A DNA stretch of 64,000 bases from Lysobacter sp. yr284 (lineage in GTDB: Bacteria > Pseudomonadota > Gammaproteobacteria > Xanthomonadales > Xanthomonadaceae): assembly GCF_900107375.1 (NCBI RefSeq), contig NZ_FNPT01000005.1:186001-250000 (forward strand). The letters are read 5' to 3'. Within the stretch, counting starts at the first letter, position 1, and every line of letters begins with the position of its first letter. The notes below the pieces were generated by a model that saw nothing but the letters and a program-made list of their open reading frames with translations, was not told where the DNA came from and made no database searches. A program made the translations under genes and the position numbers. This document shows positions 1 through 8,806 of the stretch, piece by piece.

Positions 1-664
1 GGTCGACCTGCCCAGCGGCAAGAACCTGGTCGGCGCGTTCCATCCGCCGCGCGCGGTGATCGCCGACACCGCGGCGCTGCGCACCCTGCCCGACCGCGAG
101 CTGCGCGCAGGCCTGGCCGAGGTGGTGAAGTACGGCGCGATCTTCGACGCCGGCTTCCTGGACTGGCTGGAAAGCCACGCCGAGGCCCTGCTGGCCCGCG
201 ACGACGCCGCGCTGGCCGAGGCGATCGCGCGCAGCTGCGCGTTCAAGGCCGACGTGGTCGCGCGCGACCCCTACGAACGCGGCGACCGCGCCATGCTCAA
301 CTTCGGCCACACCTTCGGCCACGCCATCGAGACCGAGCAAGGCTACGCCGGCACCAGCGGCGACGGCCTCAACCACGGCGAGGCGGTGGCGGTGGGCATG
401 GTCCTGGCGGCGCGGCTGTCGGCCGCGCTCGGGCGCGCCGGCGCGGCCGACGCCGAACGCCTGCAGCGCCTGCTCGAACGCCTGGGCCTGCCGGTGCGCA
501 TCCCCACCGGGCTCGACCCGCAGGCGCTGCTGGCGCGCATGCGCCTGGACAAGAAGGCCGACGCCTCCGGCCTGCGCTTCGTGCTGTGGGATCGCGCCGG
601 CGCGGCGCGGATCGTGTCGGGCGTGGCGGACGAGCAGGTGCTGGCGGTGTTGCGCGCCGGCTGA
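1..664 (+). CDS. aroB: 3-dehydroquinate synthase (3' part, start outside window)
   Basis: Cytoplasmic enzyme of the shikimate pathway that converts DAHP to 3-dehydroquinate using NAD and a divalent metal. The reading frame is open from base 2, so the N-terminal NAD-binding half lies before the window; about 220 C-terminal residues are present. Visible family motifs are [20 protein letters not shown] and HTFGHAIE; the histidines of the last motif belong to the metal and active site. It ends at TGA 662-664. The partner aroK would be expected upstream but cannot be seen. Identification is firm; only the 5' end is missing. Confidence 0.95.
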   Translation, partial: VDLPSGKNLVGAFHPPRAVIADTAALRTLPDRELRAGLAEVVKYGAIFDAGFLDWLESHAEALLARDDAALAEAIARSCAFKADVVARDPYERGDRAMLNFGHTFGHAIETEQGYAGTSGDGLNHGEAVAVGMVLAARLSAALGRAGAADAERLQRLLERLGLPVRIPTGLDPQALLARMRLDKKADASGLRFVLWDRAGAARIVSGVADEQVLAVLRAG

Positions 665-743
665 GCGCGTGCCGCCGCCGTCCGCGCAAACGCGGATGCG
701 CCGGCGGCGGGCATCCACCGATGGATCGGCGCGGAAACCGGAA

Positions 744-1118
744 ATGAAGCCTTTCGGCAGATTCGCCTTGCTCGCCCTGTTGCTGCCCGCCGCAGCGCTG
801 GCGGGCGGCTACCTCAACGCATGGGCGGCGCTGGATGCCTGCGCCGACCAGGCCTACCGCGAAGGACGCGAGCGCGAAGGCCACGACATGAAACTGCGGC
901 CGCTGCCGTTGCGCCGCGATCGAGTATCGGCGCGGATCGTCGCGCCGTTCGTGGTCGAGGCCAGCTACCTGCTGCCGCGCGGCCTGCACGGCACCGTCTA
1001 CTCGCGCACTTACTTCGTCTTCGCCGGCCATCGGCGCGTGCTGGAGGCGCACGTCGTCCGTCTCGTCGACAACGAGCCGCGCCGTCCCCACGCTGTCGGC
1101 GCGCTTGCGCGGGGTTGA
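744..1118 (+). CDS. Small secreted protein of unknown function (124 aa)
   Basis: I do not recognise this family. The ATG at 744 is preferred over an in-frame upstream start at 669, because the extra 25 residues are arginine-rich and unlike a real N-terminus. From 744 the protein starts MKPFGRF and continues with a hydrophobic stretch ending ALAGG, a plausible signal peptide of about 20 residues. The mature part has one cysteine near its start and short alternating basic and hydrophobic segments. It follows aroB by 79 bp on the same strand and ends in a region convergent with the next minus-strand gene. Export is inferred from the signal peptide only. Confidence 0.55.
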   Translation: MKPFGRFALLALLLPAAALAGGYLNAWAALDACADQAYREGREREGHDMKLRPLPLRRDRVSARIVAPFVVEASYLLPRGLHGTVYSRTYFVFAGHRRVLEAHVVRLVDNEPRRPHAVGALARG

Positions 1119-1233
1119 ACGCCTCGCCCCAGGCCCGGACCCGACCCCGCCCGGCAAGACCACGCGCCGATTCGTTCCGGACGGCAGCAGCGGCGCGAGC
1201 CGCGATCGCGAAACCACGACTGCATCGAAGGCG

Positions 1234-1260
1234 GCCGCCGCCGCAAAAATCGGCGGCGGC
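1234..1260. other. GC-rich hairpin between convergent genes
   Basis: A perfect 10-bp inverted repeat (GCCGCCGCCG at 1234-1243, CGGCGGCGGC at 1251-1260) encloses a 7-nt A-rich loop. It lies between two genes that end toward each other, where a shared terminator would be expected. There is no T-tract on either side, so a terminator role is only a guess. Confidence 0.3.
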
Positions 1261-1287
1261 GTACGCGATGCGGTTCGCTGAGCCAGG

Positions 1288-1959
1288 TCAGCCCGGCCAG
1301 CCCTGGGCGTGCTCCAGGTAGCTCACGTGGCCGTCGAGCAATTCGGTCAGGTAGACCCGGGTCAGGATCGGGTGCGCTCCCCACACCTGGCGTGAGCGGG
1401 TCTTGACCGGGTTCCCCCCGGCGTAGCGCTGGCAGTACTGCACCGCGGGGTATTCGGGCTGGCCGACGTTGTTGGCCAGGCCCAGCGCCCAGTGTTCCCA
1501 GCTGTACCAATGGTCGCTGGCCATGACCACCGAGTACGAGGTCGGCGCGGTGCCGTTGGCGGCGGACAGGGTCAGTCCGGCGGCGACCGCGCACAACCGC
1601 GCGAGCGCGTCGCTGCAGGCTTGCTGCGCGTCGTCGTCGAGGTCGATGAAAGCGGCCTGGAAGTTCGCCGCCAGCGCCTGCGCCTGCGCCGTCGCCGCGG
1701 CGCCGCCGATGTCCTGCTGCACCCACTGCACGAAGCCCGGGTTCAGGCCGACGATCAGGCCGGCGGCGTTGAGGACGAAGGCCTGGGTGGAGATCGTCGG
1801 CGGGGTGTTGTCGGCGTGCCCGCCCGGGCCGCCGAACAGGGCGAAGCCCCAGCACGGCGCGTCGGGATAGGGATCGTCCCAGTCCGCATCGAGTACGACG
1901 CCCGCGTCGAGGTTGCTCGCGGCCAGTCCCTGCAGTTGTGCGTTGCTCAGTTGCGGCAT
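1288..1959 (-). CDS. Hypothetical protein (223 aa), divergent from the next gene
   Basis: Unrecognised family. The ATG at 1959 (MPQLSNAQ) has GGAG seven bases upstream. Another ATG at 1983 (MDHDRSRT) has only a weaker AGGAC. The reading frame further upstream is arginine-rich noise. No signal peptide or membrane segment is visible. The protein is acidic and alanine-rich in the middle. Its C-terminal half is rich in aromatic residues, including WYSWEHWALG and a YCQRY segment. There are several cysteines but no clear metal motif. It is transcribed away from the unknown gene at 2280, with about 320 bp between the two starts, so the two may share a regulatory region and a function. Confidence 0.55.
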   Translation of the reverse strand: MPQLSNAQLQGLAASNLDAGVVLDADWDDPYPDAPCWGFALFGGPGGHADNTPPTISTQAFVLNAAGLIVGLNPGFVQWVQQDIGGAAATAQAQALAANFQAAFIDLDDDAQQACSDALARLCAVAAGLTLSAANGTAPTSYSVVMASDHWYSWEHWALGLANNVGQPEYPAVQYCQRYAGGNPVKTRSRQVWGAHPILTRVYLTELLDGHVSYLEHAQGWPG

Positions 1960-2279
1960 CGTCCGGCTCCGGTCGTGGTCCATCCACGTTGTCCTGTCTG
2001 CAACGCCGCCGCGGCGCGGCTGTGAAGCCGCGCGACCGGCGGCGCGCCGGCACAACACGCTCGTCGGGCCGGGCCGGCCGCAGCGCCGCGCGGATCGCCC
2101 CCGCCGCGCTTCACAGCGCCGCCCGCGCCGCGTTTCGTCCCGCATCGCCCATCGGATCGCGTCGCATGGCCGCCGTGTCGTTGCTGGAAATGCTGCTGTT
2201 GCGCCGCGCCCTCGCCCGTCCCGCACCGGCGCCCGCCGATGCGGACGAACCCGCCCCTCCCACCGACCAGGAGCCCGCC

Positions 2280-2735
2280 GTGCCCAACGAATTCGAATTC
2301 CTCGACAAACACTACGACCCCACCGACCTGCCCGAAGTAGCCGCGCAGACCGCGCTGGAACGTTTCGGCAACTACCCCAACGCGCGCACCAGCACGGTGA
2401 TCTTCGGCGTGTCCTGGCAGGCGCTGACCGACTCGATCCAGCACGCGGTGCTCAACTACAACAACGGCGGCATCTTCGACACCTCGGTAGCCGCGACCCT
2501 GAGCGAGGACACCCGCCAGTGGCAGATCATGCTGACCGGCCTGCGCTACGTGAACGCCACCCGGACCATGGTCGCCGGGCGCCCGCAGTACACGGTCGGC
2601 GAGTACTCCAACGGCTCGATCTTCCTCAACGCCGAGGCGCTGGGCGGGCAGTTGCTCGGCGAAGTGGTGCATCTGTCCAACGGCTTCGGCGACTGGGTCC
2701 AGAACGTCGAGCTCAAGAACCCGCCCTCGTATTGA
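2280..2735 (+). CDS. Hypothetical protein (151 aa)
   Basis: Unrecognised family. I chose the GTG at 2280 because AGGAG lies six bases upstream; the alternative ATG at 2166 (MAAVSLLEML) has no such site and would add a proline/alanine-rich extension. From 2280 the protein begins MPNEFEFLDKHYD. It is mostly polar and hydrophobic beta-like sequence, with asparagine-rich turns (LNYNNGGIF, EYSNGSIF) and the ending NPPSY. There is no signal peptide, membrane segment or catalytic motif that I can name. Its neighbour at 1288-1959 points the opposite way and is also unknown. The reading frame is convincing, the function is not assignable. Confidence 0.55.
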   Translation: MPNEFEFLDKHYDPTDLPEVAAQTALERFGNYPNARTSTVIFGVSWQALTDSIQHAVLNYNNGGIFDTSVAATLSEDTRQWQIMLTGLRYVNATRTMVAGRPQYTVGEYSNGSIFLNAEALGGQLLGEVVHLSNGFGDWVQNVELKNPPSY

Positions 2736-2913
2736 GCCCGCGCGGCCGGCGGGCCGGCGGCCGCGCGCCGTCGGCCCGCCCCGCCGCCCGGTCGCGCCCG
2801 CGCGCCGGCCGCGCCCGGCGCTGGCCCGCACTCCCGTCGCGAAACCGCGGCGTCCGCCCCGCGACGGCGCCGCCTGCAGGCCCACGCCGGCTGCCGCGGC
2901 CAGCGCCTGCGGC

Positions 2914-2919
2914 TACAAT
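2914..2919 (+). promoter_or_regulatory. -10-like hexamer for the WGR gene, suggesting a leaderless mRNA
   Basis: TACAAT ends six bases before the GTG start at 2926, so transcription would begin at or next to the start codon. No clear -35 hexamer is seen 16-18 bases upstream, and no Shine-Dalgarno sequence precedes the GTG. Confidence 0.4.
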
Positions 2920-2925
2920 CGGCCA

Positions 2926-3180
2926 GTGCGCCTCCTCCTCCAACAACGCCCCGACGGCCACGAAGCCCCGCGCTTCGTGCAACTGATGCTGCAGCCCGAC
3001 CTGCTCGGCGGCTGGACCCTGGTGCGCGAAAGCGGCCAGATCGGCGGCCGCAGCACGGTCCGGCGCGAGCAGTTCCTGGACCGCGACAGCGCGTTCGCCG
3101 CGCTGGAGCAGGCGCGCGACCAGCAGCTCAAGCGCGGTTTCCAGCTGATGTTCAGCCAGGGCGCCGAAGCGCCGCGATGA
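2926..3180 (+). CDS. Stand-alone WGR-domain protein (84 aa)
   Basis: The whole protein is about one WGR domain, the nucleic-acid-interacting module otherwise found in PARPs and MolR-like proteins. The core reads [14 protein letters not shown] at about residues 28-41, followed by [17 protein letters not shown], where the helix that closes the fold is expected. It begins at GTG ([11 protein letters not shown]); the next in-frame Met lies inside the domain, so this start is the only one that keeps it intact. Single-domain WGR proteins of this size are common in Xanthomonadaceae. Their cellular role is unclear, and no partner ATPase or PARP is nearby. It precedes hemE by about 200 bp. Confidence 0.8.
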   Translation: MRLLLQQRPDGHEAPRFVQLMLQPDLLGGWTLVRESGQIGGRSTVRREQFLDRDSAFAALEQARDQQLKRGFQLMFSQGAEAPR

Positions 3181-3376
3181 CCGCGAGCGCGGCGCCGCCG
3201 GCGCGGGTGGGACAAACCGCCACTGCCGCCGTCCCCCGGCGCAGCCCAGACTGCGCGCCAACCGCGTTCGCGCCGCCACGGCCGCGACAGCGCCCGCGCC
3301 CGGCCCGCGACGCCCGCCATCGCATCGCGCGCTGATTCCCCGACTTCCCGACGAACCCCACGGCCCACGCCCGACC

Positions 3377-4453
3377 ATGTCCAGCCAGCCCCTCGCCAAC
3401 GATCGCTTCCTGCGCGCCCTGCGCCGCCAACCCGTCGACCGCACGCCCGTGTGGCTGATGCGCCAGGCCGGCCGCTACCTGCCCGAGTACCGCGCCACCC
3501 GCGCCCAGGCCGGCAGCTTCCTGCAACTGGCCAAGAACCCCGAGCTGGCCTGCGAGGTCACCCTGCAGCCGCTGCGCCGGTTCCCGCTGGACGCGGCGAT
3601 CCTGTTCTCCGACATCCTCACCGTGCCCGACGCGATGGGCCTGGGCCTGTACTTCGCCGAGGGCGAAGGCCCGAAGTTCGAGCGCCCGATCCGCAGCGCC
3701 GCCGACATCGACAAGCTCGGCGTGCCCGACATGGAGACCGACCTGCGCTACGTGATGGACGCGGTGCGCACCATCCGCCGCGAATTGAACGGCTCGGTGC
3801 CGCTGATCGGTTTCTCCGGCAGCCCGTGGACCATCGCCTGCTACATGGTCGAAGGCGGCGGCAGCGACAACTACGCCCGGGTCAAGTCGCTCGCGCTCAA
3901 CGAGCCGGCGGCGATGCACAAGCTGCTGGGCGTGGTCACCGACGCGGTGATCGCCTACCTCAAGGCCCAGTACGCGGCCGGCGCGCAGGCCCTGCAGGTG
4001 TTCGACACCTGGGGCGGGGTGCTGTCGCCGTCGATGTACCGCGAGTTCTCGCTGCGCTACCTGCAGCGCATCGCCGCCGAACTGCCGCGCGGCGACGGCG
4101 AGACGCGCGCGCCGCTGATCCTGTTCGGCAAGGGCAACGATCCCTACCTCGACGAGCTCGCCGCCAGCGGCGCCGAGGCGGTCGGCGTGGACTGGACCAT
4201 CGGCCTGGGCGACGCGGCGCGACGCATCGCCGGGCGCACCGCGTTGCAGGGCAACCTCGACCCGGTGACGCTGTACGCCTCGCCCGAGGCGATCCGCCGC
4301 GAAGTCGGGCGCGCGCTCGACGACTACCGCGACGGCAACGGCGGCTCGCGCGAAGGCCACGTGTTCAACCTCGGCCATGGGCTGTCGCCGGACATGTCGC
4401 CGGAGCACGTCGGCGCGCTGGTGGCGGCGGTGCACGAACTCAGCGCGCGCTGA
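3377..4453 (+). CDS. hemE: Uroporphyrinogen decarboxylase
   Basis: Cytoplasmic haem-pathway enzyme that removes four carboxyl groups from uroporphyrinogen III to give coproporphyrinogen III. The 358 residues match the family length. The N-terminal signature [16 protein letters not shown] (about residues 20-35) carries the substrate-binding arginines. The second signature GFSGSPWT lies in the middle. The catalytic Asp region [14 protein letters not shown] and the C-terminal FNLGHGLSP are also present. It starts at ATG 3377 ([11 protein letters not shown]). It stands alone between the WGR gene and a strong hairpin terminator beginning 22 bp after the stop. Confidence 0.98.
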   Translation: MSSQPLANDRFLRALRRQPVDRTPVWLMRQAGRYLPEYRATRAQAGSFLQLAKNPELACEVTLQPLRRFPLDAAILFSDILTVPDAMGLGLYFAEGEGPKFERPIRSAADIDKLGVPDMETDLRYVMDAVRTIRRELNGSVPLIGFSGSPWTIACYMVEGGGSDNYARVKSLALNEPAAMHKLLGVVTDAVIAYLKAQYAAGAQALQVFDTWGGVLSPSMYREFSLRYLQRIAAELPRGDGETRAPLILFGKGNDPYLDELAASGAEAVGVDWTIGLGDAARRIAGRTALQGNLDPVTLYASPEAIRREVGRALDDYRDGNGGSREGHVFNLGHGLSPDMSPEHVGALVAAVHELSAR

Positions 4454-4472
4454 CGCGCCGGTTCGCGCGGCG

Positions 4473-4505
4473 ACGAAAAACCGGCGTCCGCGCCGGTTTT
4501 TTCGT
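4473..4505. terminator. Rho-independent terminator after hemE
   Basis: The stem ACGAAAAACCGGCG is closed by the loop TCCG and followed by CGCCGGTTTTTTCGT, just after the hemE stop. The A-run on the left and the T-run on the right make it potentially bidirectional, so it could also end transcription of the minus-strand cupin gene. Confidence 0.85.
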
Positions 4506-4690
4506 TGCCGCGCCGGGGGTTGGCGCGGGTTCGTCGCGATGGCCGGGCGGGCACGCTGCGCATGCGCACGATGGGCGCGGCGAACAGGCGGTCGCCGCGA
4601 ACGATCCGGCACGCGTCGTCTTGCGCCGACACGACCGCCGCGAAACCACCGGCCTTCGCGAGCCGCGAGACGGTTCCCGCGGCCGGCGCC

Positions 4691-4996
4691 TCAGTGCAGA
4701 TGCACCGCCAGCCAGACGCTGCCGTCGGCGACCTTGCGCACCGTATGCGGCGTGCCGGCCGGCAGGAACAGATGGTCGCCCGCGCGCAGGGTCACCGTCT
4801 CGCCGGCGACGTCGAGTTCGGCTTCGCCGCGCAGCAGCGAGACCCACTCGTCCTGCGGCTGGACGTACGCAGTCGGCTGGATCCGCGCGGAGCTGACGAT
4901 GCGTTCGACCACCAGGTTCTTGTGCGTGAGCAGCGCCTCGAAGCGCTCGCCTTCGGCCGGCGCGTCGGCGCCGGCGAACAGGTTTCCGATCTGCAT
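4691..4996 (-). CDS. Small cupin-domain protein (101 aa)
   Basis: Single-domain cupin, a small beta-barrel. The typical motifs are spread through the sequence: DEWVSLLRGEAEL in the first half and GDHLFLPAGTPHTVRKV in the second, the latter holding the PxGxxH metal-site pattern. I use the ATG at 4996 (MQIGNLFAG); the frame continues upstream but the added residues look non-coding. The substrate is unknown. Homologues in proteobacteria are annotated only as cupin-domain proteins. It is convergent with hemE and has about 85 bp between it and the end of the kinase gene at 5141. Confidence 0.85.
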   Translation of the reverse strand: MQIGNLFAGADAPAEGERFEALLTHKNLVVERIVSSARIQPTAYVQPQDEWVSLLRGEAELDVAGETVTLRAGDHLFLPAGTPHTVRKVADGSVWLAVHLH

Positions 4997-5140
4997 GGCG
5001 CTGATGGCTCCGGTTAAGGGCGGCGCGGGCCGCGAACGCGTCCATTCGACTACGCCGCGGCCGTGCGCGCGCGGACGCGGGTCAAGCAAACGCGACGCGC
5101 GGCAGCGGTTCGGCCTGGTGCGGGCGGCCGCTGCGCGCCG

Positions 5141-8100
5141 CTACGCTTCGCCGCGGCGCGCGACGATCAGCTCGTCGATCGCGTCGGCCAGCATCGCGCC
5201 GGTCACCGGTTTGCGCAGGAAGCGGTCGAAGCCGGCCTGGGCCGCCTGCGGTTCGGCGTCGGCGTCGGCGCGCGCGGTCACCGCCACCAACGGTTGGACG
5301 AAACCTTGCGTGCGCAGTTGCCGCGCCAGGTCCAGGCCGTTGATGCCCGGCAGGTCGAGGTCGAGCAAGGCGATGTCGAAGCGCGCGGTCGCCACCTCGG
5401 CCAGCGCGGCCAGGCCGTTGCCGACGTGGGTGACGCGGTGGCCGTGGGTGCGCAGCAGGCCGGCGATGACTTCGGCCACGGTGGCGTCGTCCTCGACCAG
5501 CAGGATCGCCAGCGGCCCGGCGTGCGGCCGCGCCACCGCGCGCGCGCCGCGCTCGGCGCCCGCGCCGGACGGCGGCTCGGCGTTGGACAGCGGCAGGTCG
5601 AACACGAACCGCGCGCCCTGGCCCGGTTCGCTGTACACCGCGATTTCGCCTTCCATCGCCGCCGCCAGTTCCTGGCTGATCGCCAGGCCCAGGCCGCTGC
5701 CGCCGTAACGCGCCGCGGTGCGCGCGCCTTCGGCCTGCTCGAAGCGGCGGAACAAACGCTGCTTCTGTTCTTCGTTGAGGCCCGGACCGGTGTCGCTGAC
5801 CTCGAAACGCACGCCCTGCGGGGTCAGCCGCTCGACCCGCAGGCCGACCGTGCCCGCGTCGGTGAACTTGATCGCGTTGCCGAGCAGGTTCAGCAACACC
5901 TGGCAGACCCGGCTGGCGTCGCCGCGCAGGCCGCGCGGCGCGTTCGCGGCCACCTCCACCTCGAAGGTCAGCCCGCGCTGCTGCGCCAACGGCCGCATCA
6001 GGTCGGCCGCCTGCGCCACCAGCGCGCGCAGGTCGAAGGGCTCGTGCGCCAGTTCGAGCTTGCCCGATTCGATCCGCGCCAGGTCCAACGCGTCGTTGAC
6101 CAAGCGCAACAGGTGTTCGCCCGCGCGCCGGATCGATTCGGTGTAGCCGCGCTGCTTCTGGTCCAGCGGCGTATCCAGCAGCAACTCGCTCATGCCCAGC
6201 ACGCCGGTCATCGGCGTGCGCACTTCGTGCCCCAGCGTCGCCAGGAACCGGGTCTTGGCCAGCGAGGCCTGCTTGGCCACTTCGCGCTCGTGCTCGGCGC
6301 GCTGCCAGGCCAGCCGGCGCTGCAGGCGGTTGCGGTGCGCCATCAAGATCCACGCCAGCAGCAGCGCCAACAGCGCCACCGCGGCGACCACCGCCCACCA
6401 GCTCCACCACCACGGCGAGTCCACGTGCAACTGGATCGTCAGCGGCGGCGACCACACGTTGTCGGCGGTCTTGGCCATCACCTGCAGGCGGTAATCGCCG
6501 GGCGAGAGCTGCGAGAACACGCGCTCGCCGCTGGCGCCGACATCGACCCAGCCCGGGTCGAAGCGGCTCAGGCGGAAGCGGTAGCGGTTGTTCTGCGAAT
6601 TGTTGAACGACAGCAGCCGGGCGACGATGCGCAGGTCGCGGTCGCCGTCGGCAACGAACACCGCCGGCACCCGCCCGGGCAGCGCCTTGCGCGGGTCGGC
6701 GTCTTCGGTCGGGAAGGCGACCTTGCGGCTGCCGCGGCGCACCTCCACGCTTTCCACGATCAACGTCGGCGCGGCGCGGCTGGGCTTGACCATCGCCGGG
6801 TCGAACAGCACCAGGCCCTCGGGGCTGCCGATCAGCAGGCGGCCGTCGCCGGGGCGCGCCACCGGCGCGCGCGCGAATTCCTGGCTCGGCAGGCCGTCCT
6901 TGACCCCGTACACCCGCGCCGTGCGCGCATACGGATCCACCCGCACCAGGCCGCGCTTGCTGGTCATCCACACCAGGCCGTTGGCGTCCACCGCCAGGCC
7001 GCGCACTTCCGTCGCCGGCAGGCCGTCGCGCACGTCCAGGCCGAAGTCGCGGTGCAGGCGCTTGCCGTCCCAGCGGTAGGCGTCGAGGGTGCCGAAGCCG
7101 CCCAGCCACATGCGCTGGCCGTCGGCGAACACGAAGCTCTGGATCGCGCTGCCCGGCGCCAGCCCCGGCACCGGCACGAACCGGCGCTCGCCGGCGTCCC
7201 AGCGCAGCAGCGCGGAACCCGCGGCCAGCCACAGCGAACCGTCGGGGCCGTGGCCGCCGAACGGGATCACCACGCTGGCCGGCAGGCCGCGCTCGCCGGC
7301 GTGCAGGGTCTCGCGCACCCGGCCCTCGCCGTCGCGCGCCTGCACTTCGCCGGCGCTGCCGATCAGCCAGACCAGCTCGCCGCTCTCGACCAGGTCGACC
7401 GAGCCGGTGATCGCGCGGTCGTCGCCGCGGTCCATGTGCCAGGTGCGGATCGTGCGGGTCGCCGGGTCGATCCGCGCCAGGCCGCCGTACCAGGTCGCCC
7501 AGACCTTGCCGCGGCGGTCGGCGAGCACGTGGTAGAGCACGATGCCGCCGCTGAAGCCCTTGGCCACGTGTTCGATCGCGCCGGTTTCCGGGTCCAGCTT
7601 GTCGAGCGCGCCGCCGCTGCCGACCAGCCACATGTCGCCGTCGTCGGCCGGCGCGATGCCGCGCACGTAGCCGTTGGCCATCGAGGCCGGATCGTCGATG
7701 CGCCGGATCAGCACCGAGAACTGGCGCCAGTTCGGCGGCAGGTACCACAGGCCGTGGCCGTTGCTGCCGAACCACAGGCCGCCCTCGCGGTCCTCGTAGG
7801 CGCCCGACCAGTTCGGCCGCACCAGGCCCTGGCTGGTGGCGCTGAACAAGGGCACCACTTCGACGCCGTCGGCCCCGCCCACGCCCAGGCCCTGCGGCAG
7901 GTCGAACCAGTACTGCCCGGCGCGGTCGCGCGCCAGCACGTCCATGACCGCGTACTTCGAGGCGAACGCCGACCACGGATCGGCGCGGTAGCGTCCGTCC
8001 GGGGTGCGCAGGCCGACCCCGCCGGTGGTGCCGAACCAGACCGCGCCGTCGCGCTCGAAGCCGATCGAATTGAGGATGTTGGACTTCAGCGCGCCGGCCG

Positions 8101-8806
8101 GCACGCGTTCGAAATCGCGGCCGGTCCAGCGCGCCGCGCCGTCGCGGGTGCCGACCCACAGCACGCCGTCAGGGGCGACGCTGAGCGCGACCACGCCTTC
8201 GCCGGGCAGGCTGCGCGGATCGCCTGCGCGCGGCATGAAGCGGCGGATCTGGCCGTCCTCGCCCATCCGGTACAGGCCGCCGCGCTCGGTGCCGAACCAC
8301 AGCGCGCCGTCGGCGGTGGAGGCGATCGACCACACGCAGTCGTCGTCGAGGATCGGGGTGTTGCTGCGGTCGAAATAGGTCCAGCGCTTGCGCTGCGCGT
8401 CGAGCATGGCCATGCCGCCCTGGGCGGTGCCGACCCAGACCCGGTTGCGCGCGTCCACGTGCACGGTCCACACGAAGTTGTCGCGCAGGCCCTGTTCGCG
8501 CTGCCAGATCCGGTAGCCGGTGCCGTCGTAGCGCGCCAGGCCCTCGCTGGTGGCGATCCACAGGTAGCCGTGGCGGTCCTCGGCGATGCGGTTGATGGTG
8601 TTCGACGGCAGGCCGTCGGCGACGGTCAGCTGGCGCGGGCGCGGCGTTTCCGGCAGGCCGGCGCTGGCCGGCGCGGCCCACAGCGCGGCCAGCAGCGCGG
8701 TCGCGGCGACCGCGGCGCGCAGCCCGGCGGCGGCCGCGCGCAGCCACGTGCGCGCCGACGCGGGCGCGGCGGCGCGGGTGCGGCAGGCGGCGCCGGCGCG
8801 GTTCAC
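5141..8806 (-). CDS. Hybrid sensor kinase with periplasmic propeller, copy A
   Basis: Inner-membrane two-component sensor of 1,221 residues. Order: N-terminal signal or anchor; a long periplasmic region of two-component propeller repeats (DRHGYLWIATSEGLARYDG, many WIGT/WVGT blades); a Y_Y_Y-like domain; one membrane helix at about 799-823; HisKA with phospho-acceptor His860 in FLATLGHEVRTP; HATPase with LLNLLGNAIKF and YGGSGLGLA; and a receiver domain with Asp1149 in LLDLDLPG and Lys in RKPV. There is no DNA-binding output domain. The start is GTG 8806, whose GTGA overlaps the stop of copy B by 4 bp, so the two are probably translationally coupled. The HisKA region is almost identical to copy C. 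The stimulus is unknown. Confidence 0.9.
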   Translation of the reverse strand: MNRAGAACRTRAAAPASARTWLRAAAAGLRAAVAATALLAALWAAPASAGLPETPRPRQLTVADGLPSNTINRIAEDRHGYLWIATSEGLARYDGTGYRIWQREQGLRDNFVWTVHVDARNRVWVGTAQGGMAMLDAQRKRWTYFDRSNTPILDDDCVWSIASTADGALWFGTERGGLYRMGEDGQIRRFMPRAGDPRSLPGEGVVALSVAPDGVLWVGTRDGAARWTGRDFERVPAGALKSNILNSIGFERDGAVWFGTTGGVGLRTPDGRYRADPWSAFASKYAVMDVLARDRAGQYWFDLPQGLGVGGADGVEVVPLFSATSQGLVRPNWSGAYEDREGGLWFGSNGHGLWYLPPNWRQFSVLIRRIDDPASMANGYVRGIAPADDGDMWLVGSGGALDKLDPETGAIEHVAKGFSGGIVLYHVLADRRGKVWATWYGGLARIDPATRTIRTWHMDRGDDRAITGSVDLVESGELVWLIGSAGEVQARDGEGRVRETLHAGERGLPASVVIPFGGHGPDGSLWLAAGSALLRWDAGERRFVPVPGLAPGSAIQSFVFADGQRMWLGGFGTLDAYRWDGKRLHRDFGLDVRDGLPATEVRGLAVDANGLVWMTSKRGLVRVDPYARTARVYGVKDGLPSQEFARAPVARPGDGRLLIGSPEGLVLFDPAMVKPSRAAPTLIVESVEVRRGSRKVAFPTEDADPRKALPGRVPAVFVADGDRDLRIVARLLSFNNSQNNRYRFRLSRFDPGWVDVGASGERVFSQLSPGDYRLQVMAKTADNVWSPPLTIQLHVDSPWWWSWWAVVAAVALLALLLAWILMAHRNRLQRRLAWQRAEHEREVAKQASLAKTRFLATLGHEVRTPMTGVLGMSELLLDTPLDQKQRGYTESIRRAGEHLLRLVNDALDLARIESGKLELAHEPFDLRALVAQAADLMRPLAQQRGLTFEVEVAANAPRGLRGDASRVCQVLLNLLGNAIKFTDAGTVGLRVERLTPQGVRFEVSDTGPGLNEEQKQRLFRRFEQAEGARTAARYGGSGLGLAISQELAAAMEGEIAVYSEPGQGARFVFDLPLSNAEPPSGAGAERGARAVARPHAGPLAILLVEDDATVAEVIAGLLRTHGHRVTHVGNGLAALAEVATARFDIALLDLDLPGINGLDLARQLRTQGFVQPLVAVTARADADAEPQAAQAGFDRFLRKPVTGAMLADAIDELIVARRGEA

